The notes: a model not told the origin generated them from the letters alone. A DNA stretch of 12,900 bases from Bacteroidales bacterium GP4 (GCA_001701065.1 DAAL01000164.1:1-12900), one strand, 5' to 3'. Shown: positions 5,782 to 12,864, counted from the first letter of the stretch. Translations and numbers: made by a program.

Positions 5782-6134
5782 AATGCTTTTTGTATTTGGT
5801 TTGATTGTTGTTTCTCTTTCCATTGGAGACGCTTGAACCGGCTTTTCAGATTACGATATGTCGAATCTTTTTTCCCTTTGATCATTTCAAGATAGTTTAT
5901 TTTACCGTCTATCACATTGACGAGATTCATTTTTATACCCTTGCAGAAATCCTTTGTGAAGATGATTTGAGCCTGTGCATAACCATATTTCTCCCATAGG
6001 TGCAAAAGAACCCGAAGTTGTTGGATATAAGAGCGTGGAAGGTTGAGTTTATCGCTTACAACTACTCCGGTAACTTCTTGGCGTGTGCCGCGGACAAACG
6101 TCTTTGTTTTCTTCTCGTTCACTTTGAGGCCATA
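5778..6134 (-). pseudogene. Reverse transcriptase, C-terminal remnant (retron-like)
   Basis: The open frame begins after a TAA near 6135 with YGLKVNEKKTKTFVRGTRQE and continues VTGVVVSDKLNLPRSYIQQL, RVLLHLWEKYGY and ...NVIDGKINYLEMIKGKKDST. This order (G-x-x-N-x-K-K-T, RQEVTGVVV, K/R-x-Y-x-x-x-LR, then GKINYLEMIKG) is the last palm motif and thumb/X region of bacterial retron-type RTs. The palm with the catalytic YxDD, about 200 or more residues, is missing; a GTG at 6120-6122 is the only evident start and would give 114 residues. A promoter-like box sits only 13 bases upstream of the open frame, so a deletion seems to have joined the promoter to the 3' end of the gene. It cannot be an active RT. 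The TGA overlaps the next ATG. Confidence 0.8.
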
Positions 6135-6146
6135 TTATTTATGCCG

Positions 6147-6154
6147 CAAAGTTA
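6147..6154 (-). promoter_or_regulatory. Candidate -7 box of the RT remnant-ravA-viaA operon
   Basis: On the minus strand TAACTTTG followed by CGGC matches the Bacteroidetes -7 consensus. There is no clean TTTG at -33; an exact palindrome (6176-6189) occupies that position instead. Confidence 0.55.
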
Positions 6155-6163
6155 GAGAGGACG

Positions 6164-6192
6164 TATGAAAAATCGTTTCATATATGAAAACG
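6164..6192. promoter_or_regulatory. Palindrome TTTCATATATGAAA: operator candidate, also terminator-like on the minus strand
   Basis: TTTCATATATGAAA at 6176-6189 is an exact 14-bp palindrome extended by AATCG/CGATT arms, and another TATGAAA lies at 6164-6170. It sits 22-35 bases upstream of the operon -7 box. On the minus strand the extended arms also form an AT-rich hairpin followed by five T just after the WYL gene stop, so it may end that transcript. A TATGAAA copy occurs within the promoter region of the WYL gene (7167-7173). Confidence 0.5.
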
Positions 6193-6212
6193 ATTTTCTG
6201 AAATAGCTTAAT

Positions 6213-7127
6213 CTATTTGTACAAAGCAATCAATGCCTCGGTCTTTTCTTTTATAAAACTGCGCAACCATACAGGTGTAAGAACCTCTATATCGTTCCCG
6301 TGGCTTAAAATCTCTTGGACAAAATCATAGGCTGGCGACATATAAAAGCCGAACGTGGTAAAATCATCGCCATTTTCCAGTTCCTCTTGTGAATGATGCA
6401 GTGGCAACGACCTGACGTATTTGGGAAACTCCCGGTAGCATTTCAGTATAACCCGAGTTGGCTTGGAGTATTCATCAGAGCAGATGCCGTAGAAGTTAGC
6501 GAAAAAATCTTTCGCTGAAAAATCCTTCGGATATTCAAATCGTTCCGTGGTAAGTTCAAGACTTGTAATTCGATCAAGTGCGAATATCAGCCGCTTACCG
6601 CTGTCAATCGTTTGTCCGAGCATATACCACCGTCTCTTGAACAGTTTGAGACACAACGGCTCTAATGTTCTATTGGTGTCATTTTTCGTCGGGGAATGAA
6701 ACGAGGTGTATTGGAAGATAATTCTCAGATTGTCCCTCAGCGCTTGTGAAATCAATGGCAGCCATTCGCGACCACCGGGAATCGGTTCGAGAACGATTTT
6801 ATCGGATATTGACTTGTTTTCAAGGAGCAACTGCTCCGTAGCCATACTGTCGGTAAGCCAGTTAAGAACTTCATTTTTCTCGATTTCATCCTGATTGGCA
6901 ATATAATACTGACTGTTTTCCCGCATGGAGGTGCATTGAATATCAACCCCAAGTTCCGTAAGAATCGCCATTCTATGATTGTGGAATGTGCGCTTTGACA
7001 ATTCCGTACCCTTATAATTAAATGAAGAATTGTCCCATTTTTCGCTGATTTCCCTGAAGGTCAATTTACCGGCATCAAGAATGGTATTGATAAGCCAAAT
7101 ATATTTGCGCAAAGTCGAGTCCGCCAT
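6213..7127 (-). CDS. WYL-domain transcriptional regulator
   Basis: A 304-residue protein. Residues 1-75 form an N-terminal winged helix-turn-helix (KLTFREISEKWDNSS, then TELSKRTFHNHRMAILTELG). The WYL core follows with LRIIFQYTSFHS (134-145), RTLEPLCLKLFKRRWYMLGQ (153-172, the motif reading WYM rather than WYL) and LIFALDRITSLEL (180-192), and the WCX-like C-terminus ends VLTPVWLRSFIKEKTEALIALYK. Length is normal and no lesion is seen. WYL proteins sense nucleic-acid or nucleotide ligands and often regulate phage-defence or DNA-repair genes. The gene lies directly upstream of the RT remnant-ravA operon on the same strand and probably regulates it and itself; the regulatory link is inferred from position and shared TATGAAA sites. 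Confidence 0.88.
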   Translation of the reverse strand: MADSTLRKYIWLINTILDAGKLTFREISEKWDNSSFNYKGTELSKRTFHNHRMAILTELGVDIQCTSMRENSQYYIANQDEIEKNEVLNWLTDSMATEQLLLENKSISDKIVLEPIPGGREWLPLISQALRDNLRIIFQYTSFHSPTKNDTNRTLEPLCLKLFKRRWYMLGQTIDSGKRLIFALDRITSLELTTERFEYPKDFSAKDFFANFYGICSDEYSKPTRVILKCYREFPKYVRSLPLHHSQEELENGDDFTTFGFYMSPAYDFVQEILSHGNDIEVLTPVWLRSFIKEKTEALIALYK

Positions 7128-7149
7128 GATTTAAAACTGTTTTGGGTTG

Positions 7150-7173
7150 CAAAGATAATCATAATGTATGAAA
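7150..7173 (-). promoter_or_regulatory. Promoter of the WYL regulator with overlapping TATGAAA half-site
   Basis: On the minus strand TATCTTTG (7157-7150) followed by CAA is a good -7 box about 22 bases before the ATG at 7127. TATGAAA on the plus strand (7167-7173) lies between the -7 and the expected -33 position and matches the arm of the palindrome at 6176-6189, consistent with autoregulation. Confidence 0.5.
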
Positions 7174-7338
7174 TTAGTCTTCACACATGAATGTTTTTGT
7201 AATATAGAGTAGGGTAAAGATTCCTTCAAAAACTTCAGTGTCGCCTGCTGCCATTCTTGTGCTTTGGGCTTAAAATTGGTATGATTATATCAAAAAATCA
7301 TACTTTTATTCACATTTAGTAGAATAATTATAAATTTA

Positions 7339-7370
7339 TTTGGAGAATTGAATTATTATCTGTAGTTTTG
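7339..7370 (+). promoter_or_regulatory. Consensus promoter of the RNA gene at 7377-7614
   Basis: TTTG (7339-7342) is followed after exactly 20 bases by TAGTTTTG (7363-7370), matching both elements and the spacing of the Bacteroidetes housekeeping promoter. Start of transcription is expected near 7377. Confidence 0.75.
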
Positions 7371-7376
7371 AACATT

Positions 7377-7614
7377 ATTTAACAATCATAAACAAAATAA
7401 CATTAGGAACAATAAATAGAAATCTTATAGGAGCACCATATAATTCCTCTTCTACCACGGGATCCTAACTACACTGAATGTTATGTGGTGCTTTTGACGG
7501 TGCAGGAATTGCTCCCATGCTACCTCCTTAATTTTAATGTAAAGTAACCCTGCACTCCCTGATGGGATGACCGAATCTTTACCAAGAAATGCTCCCGGTC
7601 ATCCCATCCTTTTT
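7377..7614 (+). ncRNA. Predicted structured small RNA, three stems, family unknown
   Basis: A plus-strand unit with consensus promoter and strong terminator but no sizeable reading frame. Stem 1 pairs AGCACCATATAA (7432-7443) with TTATGTGGTGCT (7481-7492), 12 bp with one wobble. Stem 2 pairs GTGCAGG (7500-7506) with CCTGCAC (7549-7555). Stem 3 is the 13-bp terminator (7561-7608). The 5' 55 bases are A-rich and unstructured. The region between stem-2 arms contains CTACCTCCTTAAT, resembling the anti-Shine-Dalgarno end of 16S rRNA. A 17-codon frame (7478-7531) overlaps stems 1 and 2. It could be an independent sRNA, a leader-peptide RNA, or an RNA component of the neighbouring element. The fold was found by eye. 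Confidence 0.6.
7561..7614 (+). terminator. Strong Rho-independent terminator
   Basis: GATGGGATGACCG (7561-7573) pairs without mismatch with CGGTCATCCCATC (7596-7608), and CTTTTT follows. It ends the plus-strand RNA unit; the minus strand lacks a T-run here. Confidence 0.9.
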
Positions 7615-7669
7615 ATGCCGAATTGTCGCACGCGCAAAATTTAGATAGAAATAAATTTTGTAGATGCAG

Positions 7670-8389
7670 TTAGGGTTGCAGGCGGTCGATTTCGTCTTGG
7701 CGGGAGTTTTTTCCTTTGTATTTTCCTTTTGCGGTGTTGAGGGTGTATCGTATGCTTAATGAGATAGAGCGGGACGCGCCTTTGATGTGCGATGAATAAT
7801 CGACGGTATTTGTGCAGGTGTTAAACCGTTGACACCATGTGTTAAATATATCGTTCGCCGCTAATATGAATGTCCATTTATTCCATGATTTATTCACCGT
7901 AACCGAAGTTTGCCATGTGCCGCGACTATAAACCACATCCTGATTACCCGTCCCGAGCCAGAATAGGTTAAGATAGGCATAAAAACCGCCCGGTATATCA
8001 AATCGGTTGTTAAGGGATAGCGTATAAAGAGGTTTACCGTATTTTCTTTCGGGTGAACCATATTTCAGATTCTGAACATAAAAAACGCCCTGCAACGTAG
8101 GATGCCATAATCCGAAATCCATCTGCTGGACAGCCACAAGTTGGAATGAATTATAGTCAGGCAGGTTGATTGGTTGCACCACATTGATATGGTCATTATC
8201 ATCATGACGATAGATTGACGCAACATTCCTATGGTTCATTGTGAAAGAGCTTTGAAGAATGAATTTCTTATAATATAGGTTCAAGCCTATGCGGTGACGA
8301 AGGGTGGAGCGAAGTTCCGGATTTCCGGCTTCCCAAAGAGTCGGGGTTACGTAAATGTACGTATTGTCAAGAGTTTGGTATCCGGGATG
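7670..8389 (-). pseudogene. Outer-membrane beta-barrel protein (TonB-receptor-like), C-terminal remnant
   Basis: The open frame, bounded upstream by TAA at 8390-8392, starts HPGYQTLDNTYIYVTPTLWE and AGNPELRSTLRHRIGLNLYY. It then shows alternating aromatic/polar strands and ends SISLSIRYTLNTAKGKYKGK plus a short polar tail. The GNPxLxxxxxHxIxLxLYYK pattern and strand rhythm match the C-terminal third of the Bacteroidetes outer-membrane beta-barrel family (OMP_b-brl_3 type). No signal peptide, plug domain or proper start is present; a TTG at 8284 is the first weak start and lies inside a strand. Family members usually exceed 700 residues, so about 240 residues remain. It abuts a short ORF encoding an unrelated membrane anchor, consistent with a deletion. 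Confidence 0.75.
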
Positions 8390-8477
8390 TTAAAACCGTA
8401 AAAATCGCCAATGCCGACACAAGTAGCAGCACAATGGCTATCGGGTATCTTTTAGTATGTAATTTGCTATCAAACAT
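8367..8477 (-). pseudogene. N-terminal stub with one membrane helix, joined to the barrel remnant
   Basis: ATG at 8475-8477 opens 36 codons: MFDSKLHTKRYPIAIVLLLV then SALAIFTVLTSRIPNS, stop TGA at 8367-8369. A basic N-terminus followed by one hydrophobic helix (about residues 11-30) looks like the start of a type II membrane protein or a signal anchor. The frame runs out of phase into the sequence of the barrel remnant, so the gene body has been lost and the last few residues are junction-derived. A TAATTTTG box (8482-8489, minus strand) lies just before the ATG and may be its original promoter. The original protein cannot be identified. Confidence 0.5.
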
Positions 8478-8566
8478 AGTGCAAAATTAGTTATTATTTT
8501 TGACTTTCGGCGATATTCAGTCGCAATTACCTCAATGATACTATATGAAATTCAAGGGAAATTTTG

Positions 8567-8574
8567 TAACTTCG
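8567..8574 (+). promoter_or_regulatory. Candidate -7 box upstream of prfA
   Basis: TAACTTCG followed by CAAAAA resembles TAnnTTTG with one mismatch and lies 28 bases before the prfA ATG. No clean -33 box is seen. Confidence 0.4.
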
Positions 8575-8602
8575 CAAAAAATTTAAAGAACCCCTAAAAA
8601 CG

Positions 8603-9712
8603 ATGGCCGAGAACTCATTACTCTCACGACTTGACGGCATAGAATCACGCTTTGAAGAAGTGAGCACTCTTATTACCGATCCATCGGTGATAGCCGATAT
8701 GAAACGTTATGTGAAGTTGACTAAAGAATATAAGGATCTTGAAAAACTCACTAAAGCTACTCGACAATACAAAACGTTGCTCGACAATATCAGGGAAGGG
8801 AAGGAAATGCTCGACACCGAAAACGACGAGGAACTCCGTGCCATGGCTAAAGAAGAAATAGACGAGGCAAGCGCACGAATCCCTGTACTGGAAGAAGAAA
8901 TCAAACTGATGCTTATCCCGGCTGACCCCGAGGACTCCAAAAACGCTATTGTGGAGATTCGAGGAGGCACAGGCGGAGACGAAGCTGCTATTTTTGCCGG
9001 CGACTTGTTCAAAATGTACTCAAAGTACTGCGAATCCAAAGGCTGGACCGTGGCTGTGACAAGCTTTAACGAAGGCACTGCCGGAGGATTCAAGGAAATT
9101 GTGTTTTCCGTGTCAGGCGAAGGGGTGTACGGCATCTTAAAGTACGAGAGCGGCGTGCACCGTGTGCAGCGTGTTCCTGCCACCGAGACCCAAGGTCGTG
9201 TGCACACTTCAGCCGCCACTGTTGCCGTGCTTCCCGAAGCGGAAGAATTCGATGTGGAAATCAACGAAGGCGAAATCAAGTGGGACACATTCCGAAGCGG
9301 CGGTGCCGGAGGTCAGAATGTAAACAAGGTGGAATCGGGCGTGCGTCTGCGCTACATGTGGAAGAATCCTATAACCGGGGAGTCCGAAGAGATTCTTATT
9401 GAGTGTACCGAAACCCGTGACCAGCCTAAAAACAAAGAGCGCGCATTGAGCCGCCTGAGAACGTTTATCTACGATAAGGAGCACCAAAAATACATAGATG
9501 ACATAGCCTCACGCCGCAAGACCCTTGTGTCGACCGGCGACCGTTCGGCTAAAATACGTACTTACAACTATCCCCAGGGACGAATCACCGACCATAGAAT
9601 CAATTACACCATATATAATCTCAACGGATTCATGGACGGCGATATCCAGGACTGCATAGACCAACTCATTGTGGCTGAGAATGCCGAAAAGCTAAAAGAA
9701 TCAGAATTATAA
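8603..9712 (+). CDS. prfA: Peptide chain release factor 1 (RF1)
   Basis: A 369-residue cytoplasmic protein that recognises UAA and UAG in the ribosomal A site and triggers hydrolysis of peptidyl-tRNA. The N-terminal part is a helical coiled-coil domain (about 1-105). The PCRF region then carries VEIRGGTGGDEAAIFAGDLF. RVPATETQGRVHTSAATVAV (about 188-207) contains the PxT tripeptide anticodon of RF1, here PAT. SGGAGGQNVNKVESGVRLRY (about 232-251) contains the catalytic GGQ. Length fits the family (about 360). It is intact. pyrF follows after 19 bases, probably in one operon. Its presence means UAG should act as a stop here, which bears on the amber codon in ravA. Confidence 0.98.
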   Translation: MAENSLLSRLDGIESRFEEVSTLITDPSVIADMKRYVKLTKEYKDLEKLTKATRQYKTLLDNIREGKEMLDTENDEELRAMAKEEIDEASARIPVLEEEIKLMLIPADPEDSKNAIVEIRGGTGGDEAAIFAGDLFKMYSKYCESKGWTVAVTSFNEGTAGGFKEIVFSVSGEGVYGILKYESGVHRVQRVPATETQGRVHTSAATVAVLPEAEEFDVEINEGEIKWDTFRSGGAGGQNVNKVESGVRLRYMWKNPITGESEEILIECTETRDQPKNKERALSRLRTFIYDKEHQKYIDDIASRRKTLVSTGDRSAKIRTYNYPQGRITDHRINYTIYNLNGFMDGDIQDCIDQLIVAENAEKLKESEL

Positions 9713-9731
9713 ACCTATATAACGACATAAA

Positions 9732-10562
9732 ATGAAAAGAACTGAACTTGTCGACAATATAAAGCGCAAAAAATCATTCTTGTGTGTGGGACTTGACACT
9801 GACATCAAGAAACTTCCCTCATGCCTTGAAAAAAACAGTGACTCCATATTCGCATTCAACAAGGCGATTATCGATGCCACTGCCCCTTACTGCGTGGCTT
9901 ATAAGCCTAACCTCGCCTTCTATGAAAGACTTGGCATAGCAGGATGGAAAGCTCTTGAGGATACCATTAAATATCTGAAAGAGAATTATCCTGACCAGTT
10001 TATTATAGCTGACGCTAAACGCGGCGACATAGGCAACACCTCGCAGCTCTATGCACGCAGCTTCTTCGAGCATCTCGACGTGGACTCAATCACCGTGGCT
10101 CCTTACATGGGCAAGGACAGCGTGACTCCGTTCCTGGGCTATGAAGGCAAATGGGTGATTCTTCTTGCCCTCACGTCCAATCCCGGCTCTCATGATTTCC
10201 AGATGATTGAAGACAAGAACGGAATGCGGCTTTTCGAACATGTGCTTTCCACTTCCCAGCAATGGGCTACATCGGATGAAATGATGTATGTGGTAGGTGC
10301 CACACAGGGCAAAATGTTTACTGATATACGCCGCTATGCGCCGAAAAGCTTCCTGCTCGTCCCGGGGGTGGGCGCGCAAGGCGGAAGCCTTCAGGAAGTG
10401 GTGAAGTATGGCATCATCGATGACTGCGGACTGCTTGTAAACTCTTCGCGCGGCATCATCTATGCTTCGCAAGATGCCGATTTCGCTGAAAGAGCAGGGG
10501 AAGAAGCCAAGAAGCTTCAGCAGGAGATGGAACATCTACTAAGAGAGAATCACATAATTTAG
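9732..10562 (+). CDS. pyrF: Orotidine 5'-phosphate decarboxylase
   Basis: A 276-residue TIM-barrel enzyme that converts OMP to UMP, the last step of de novo pyrimidine synthesis. [11 protein letters not shown] (about 19-29) opens the barrel; [20 protein letters not shown] (about 92-111) holds the catalytic D-x-K-x-x-D array; [16 protein letters not shown] (about 208-223) and [13 protein letters not shown] (about 234-246) form the phosphate-binding part. The [11 protein letters not shown] form and the length place it in the type 2 (long) OMP decarboxylases. It starts 19 bases after prfA and no terminator intervenes, so the two genes are likely cotranscribed; the prfA-pyrF pairing is familiar in Bacteroidales. 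No anomaly is seen. Confidence 0.97.
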   Translation: MKRTELVDNIKRKKSFLCVGLDTDIKKLPSCLEKNSDSIFAFNKAIIDATAPYCVAYKPNLAFYERLGIAGWKALEDTIKYLKENYPDQFIIADAKRGDIGNTSQLYARSFFEHLDVDSITVAPYMGKDSVTPFLGYEGKWVILLALTSNPGSHDFQMIEDKNGMRLFEHVLSTSQQWATSDEMMYVVGATQGKMFTDIRRYAPKSFLLVPGVGAQGGSLQEVVKYGIIDDCGLLVNSSRGIIYASQDADFAERAGEEAKKLQQEMEHLLRENHII

Positions 10563-10596
10563 CTAAATTTCACTGTGATTATTCGCTGAAATAGAT

Positions 10597-10604
10597 TATA
10601 TTTG
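10597..10604 (+). promoter_or_regulatory. -7 promoter box of pgk
   Basis: TATATTTG followed by CACC matches TAnnTTTG exactly and lies 38 bases upstream of the pgk ATG. The -33 element is not obvious. It indicates separate transcription of pgk within the 79-base gap after pyrF. Confidence 0.6.
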
Positions 10605-10641
10605 CACCAAAATAAATAACCAAATTAAAAATATAACAGAA

Positions 10642-11892
10642 ATGGCTAAGATCGACAATTACAATTTTGCCGGCAAAAAGGCAATCGTTCGCGTTGACTT
10701 CAACGTACCTTTGGACGAAAATGGTAAAATCACTGACGACACCCGTATTCGTGGTGCGCTCCCCACTTTGAAGAAAATTCTCGAAGATGGCGGAAGTCTG
10801 ATTATAATGTCCCACATGGGCAAGCCTAAAGGCAAAGTTAATCCTAAATTCTCTCTTTCACAGATTAAGGACGATGTAGCTAAAGCACTTGGTCGCGACG
10901 TGAAATTCGCTCCTGACTGCGCTAACGCCGGAGAAGCTGCCGCTAACCTTAAACCGGGCGAAGTGCTCCTTCTTGAAAACCTCCGTTTCTATCCTGAAGA
11001 AGAAGGTAAGCCTGTAGGTATCGACAAGACCGACCCAGGCTACGATGCAGCAAAGAAAGAAATGAAAGAACGTCAGAAAGAATTTGCAAAGAAACTTGCA
11101 AGCTACGCTGATGTATACGTAAACGACGCTTTCGGTACTGCTCACCGCAAACATGCTTCTACAGCTGTCATCGCTGACTACTTCAACAAAGAGGACAAGA
11201 TGCTCGGATTCCTCATGGAAAAAGAAGTACAGGCTGTTGACAATATCCTTAAGGACATCAAGCGTCCGTTTACCGCTATCATGGGTGGTTCTAAAGTATC
11301 AACCAAGATTGGTATCATCGAAAACCTCATGGATAAAGTTGACAACTTGATTCTTTGCGGTGGTATGACTTACACTTTTGCAAAGGCTCAGGGCGGCAAG
11401 ATTGGTAATTCTATCGTAGAGGACGACAAGCTTGATCTCGCTCTTGACATCATCAAGAAAGCTAAAGAAAAAGGCGTTAACCTTATCCTCGGCACTGACT
11501 GCGTAGCAGCTGATTCGTTCAGCAACGATGCCAAGACCATCGTTTGCCCGTCAAATGACATACCTGACGGTTGGGAAGGTCTTGATGCAGGTCCCGAAAC
11601 TCGCAAGGCATTTGCCGCAGCTATCGTTCCTTCCAAGACTATCCTTTGGAACGGTCCTGCCGGAGTATTTGAATTCGACAACTTCACCGCGGGTTCTCGC
11701 GCAATCGCTGACGCTATTGTGAAAGCTACTGACAACGGTGCTTTCTCACTCGTAGGCGGCGGTGACTCTGTGGCTTGTGTCAACAAGTTTGGTCTTGCTG
11801 ATGAAGTATCTTATGTTTCTACCGGCGGTGGTGCTCTTCTTGAGGCTATCGAAGGTAAGATTCTCCCGGGCGTAGCAGCTGTTCAAGACTAA
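10642..11892 (+). CDS. pgk: Phosphoglycerate kinase
   Basis: A 416-residue cytoplasmic glycolytic enzyme that transfers phosphate from 1,3-bisphosphoglycerate to ADP. The N-terminal domain has [20 protein letters not shown] (about 17-36) and [13 protein letters not shown] (about 53-65), with [16 protein letters not shown] (about 109-124) and [15 protein letters not shown], all substrate-binding signatures. The nucleotide domain has [15 protein letters not shown] (about 211-225), [15 protein letters not shown] (about 333-347) and [15 protein letters not shown] (about 369-383). Length is slightly above the E. coli enzyme, as in other Bacteroidetes. It has its own promoter-like box and a strong terminator 30 bases after the TAA, so it is probably a monocistronic, highly expressed gene; its codon use is visibly more uniform than that of the accessory region. 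Confidence 0.98.
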   Translation: MAKIDNYNFAGKKAIVRVDFNVPLDENGKITDDTRIRGALPTLKKILEDGGSLIIMSHMGKPKGKVNPKFSLSQIKDDVAKALGRDVKFAPDCANAGEAAANLKPGEVLLLENLRFYPEEEGKPVGIDKTDPGYDAAKKEMKERQKEFAKKLASYADVYVNDAFGTAHRKHASTAVIADYFNKEDKMLGFLMEKEVQAVDNILKDIKRPFTAIMGGSKVSTKIGIIENLMDKVDNLILCGGMTYTFAKAQGGKIGNSIVEDDKLDLALDIIKKAKEKGVNLILGTDCVAADSFSNDAKTIVCPSNDIPDGWEGLDAGPETRKAFAAAIVPSKTILWNGPAGVFEFDNFTAGSRAIADAIVKATDNGAFSLVGGGDSVACVNKFGLADEVSYVSTGGGALLEAIEGKILPGVAAVQD

Positions 11893-11921
11893 TCAGTCAA
11901 CATCTATCTACCTCATATATA

Positions 11922-11962
11922 GCAGGGATGCAGTCCATTGCGGGCTGCATCCCTGTTTCTAT
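11922..11962 (+). terminator. Rho-independent terminator of pgk
   Basis: CAGGGATGCAG (11923-11933) pairs perfectly over 11 bp with CTGCATCCCTG (11945-11955), followed by TTTCTATTTT. Confidence 0.88.
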
Positions 11963-12001
11963 TTTAAAGTTCCGATAACCGGGATTGTAATGTCGAAAAA
12001 A

Positions 12002-12187
12002 GCATTCTTCCGCCATGGGGTGTGACCGTTGCGTGGTATTGCTTAATGCTTATCCGTAATACGGATATTGCTCAATGCTCTTGTGCGCAATGCCGGGTCT
12101 GCCCTTTGCAAATTTCCGCTGACCTAACGGCACCATGCTAAAGAAAAATTTGCAGCGCCGCCACTTCCGCCACGACAGAAGAATGCA
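12002..12187 (-). ncRNA. Structured 3' element with terminal inverted repeats (RNA or MITE-like)
   Basis: The 186-base stretch between the pgk terminator and the DIP1984-family gene begins and ends with GCATTCTTC and its exact complement, with partial matching extending to about 20 bases (CGTGG/CCATG also pair). Within it TGCAAATTT and AAATTTGCA (12101-12156 area) form a perfect 9-bp stem, and TATCCGTATTACGGATA forms a tight hairpin. Read on the minus strand it follows the gene's stop after 6 bases and ends in TTTTTT, so it could be a stable 3' UTR or sRNA with a long-range closing stem. The inverted termini would equally fit a miniature mobile repeat. No reading frame is evident. Confidence 0.4.
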
Positions 12188-12193
12188 AGTCAT

Positions 12194-12646
12194 CTAAATC
12201 AGCTCTGTGGTCCAGCCGAGAGCTTGTATCTTAAGGTCGAGTTCACGCAATGCGGCAGCATTCCGGTCGTAAAGATGGCGGAAATCCTTGACATCGACAC
12301 ATCGCACATATTTTATCTCATTACGGTTGTAGCGGTCCTCGCGTTCGGTGAGATGGCGCAATGCGTCGCCGAGTATGTTTGTCTTAAGGCTTAACTTGTC
12401 ACGCTCGGCAAGCATGAGGGTGATGTTTTTACCGTCAACTTCAGTAATGCTGTTTGTCATGTTTATTCTGTATATCAGATTCTGAAGTTCTGATAACTGT
12501 TTGTCAAGTTCAGCAATGACATCCTCCGGAAGTTCTACAGGATCATCACCTTCTTGGATTTTCATGCAATCCTTAAGTCGAGTCTTAAGTTGACCGATGC
12601 TCTCAGTGAGTTGGGCTCGGCGGCTTAACGCTTCTGCTAATTTCAT
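12194..12646 (-). CDS. DIP1984 family (DUF6847, 'septicolysin') protein
   Basis: A 150-residue, almost wholly helical protein with heptad-like leucines. It opens MKLAEALSRRAQLTESIGQL and has the family pattern in order: KTRLKDCMKIQEGDDP, LDKQLSELQNLIYRINMTNS, LAERDKLSLKTNILGDAL, then REDRYNRNEIKYVRCVDV and the closing LDLKIQALGWTTELI. This series (KxQEGxxP, RINxTN, RYxRxEIKxV, W-T-T-E-L end) is what I recall for DIP1984-family proteins found across bacteria, usually 150-160 residues. The molecular function is unknown; the septicolysin label comes from early homology and is not evidence of a toxin. It is predicted to be a cytoplasmic coiled-coil oligomer. The gene stands alone with its own -7 box and is complete. 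Confidence 0.85.
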   Translation of the reverse strand: MKLAEALSRRAQLTESIGQLKTRLKDCMKIQEGDDPVELPEDVIAELDKQLSELQNLIYRINMTNSITEVDGKNITLMLAERDKLSLKTNILGDALRHLTEREDRYNRNEIKYVRCVDVKDFRHLYDRNAAALRELDLKIQALGWTTELI

Positions 12647-12673
12647 AATGTAGTCATTTTTGTTTTATGGTTA

Positions 12674-12681
12674 CAAATATA
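12674..12681 (-). promoter_or_regulatory. Candidate -7 box of the DIP1984-family gene
   Basis: On the minus strand TATATTTG matches TAnnTTTG and lies 28 bases before the ATG at 12646. No convincing -33 box is at the normal distance. Confidence 0.5.
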
Positions 12682-12804
12682 TAACAATATTCTCTCAAAA
12701 ATGGCTTGTAATCGAAAAAAGAGGCATACATTGCCGCCAAAATATGCTTCACCGCCGGAAAATGCACAAAAAACACATTGAACCATCAAAAAAATCTGGA
12801 AAAG

Positions 12805-12836
12805 CTTGCACAGTTCAAAAATAACCCCTACCTTTG
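12805..12836 (+). promoter_or_regulatory. Promoter of tRNA-Ser
   Basis: A -33-like CTTG (12805-12808) is separated by 20 bases from TACCTTTG (12829-12836), which is followed by CACC. The tRNA starts 29 bases beyond the -7 box. Confidence 0.65.
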
Positions 12837-12864
12837 CACCCGTAATTCACCACGCACTTTAACT

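Noticed and set aside
7432..7495. Stem 1 of the RNA gene as a stand-alone terminator
   Set aside because: Its 37-base loop and only four following T make it a poor terminator; the strong terminator lies at 7561-7614.
8707..9288. 193-codon minus-strand frame opposite prfA
   Set aside because: It is serine-rich shadow translation across a clearly coding prfA region.
10086..10535. 149-codon minus-strand frame opposite pyrF
   Set aside because: It is shadow of the conserved pyrF gene; its histidine- and alanine-rich composition follows from pyrF codons.
11388..11786. 132-codon minus-strand frame opposite pgk
   Set aside because: It is shadow of the pgk nucleotide-binding domain.
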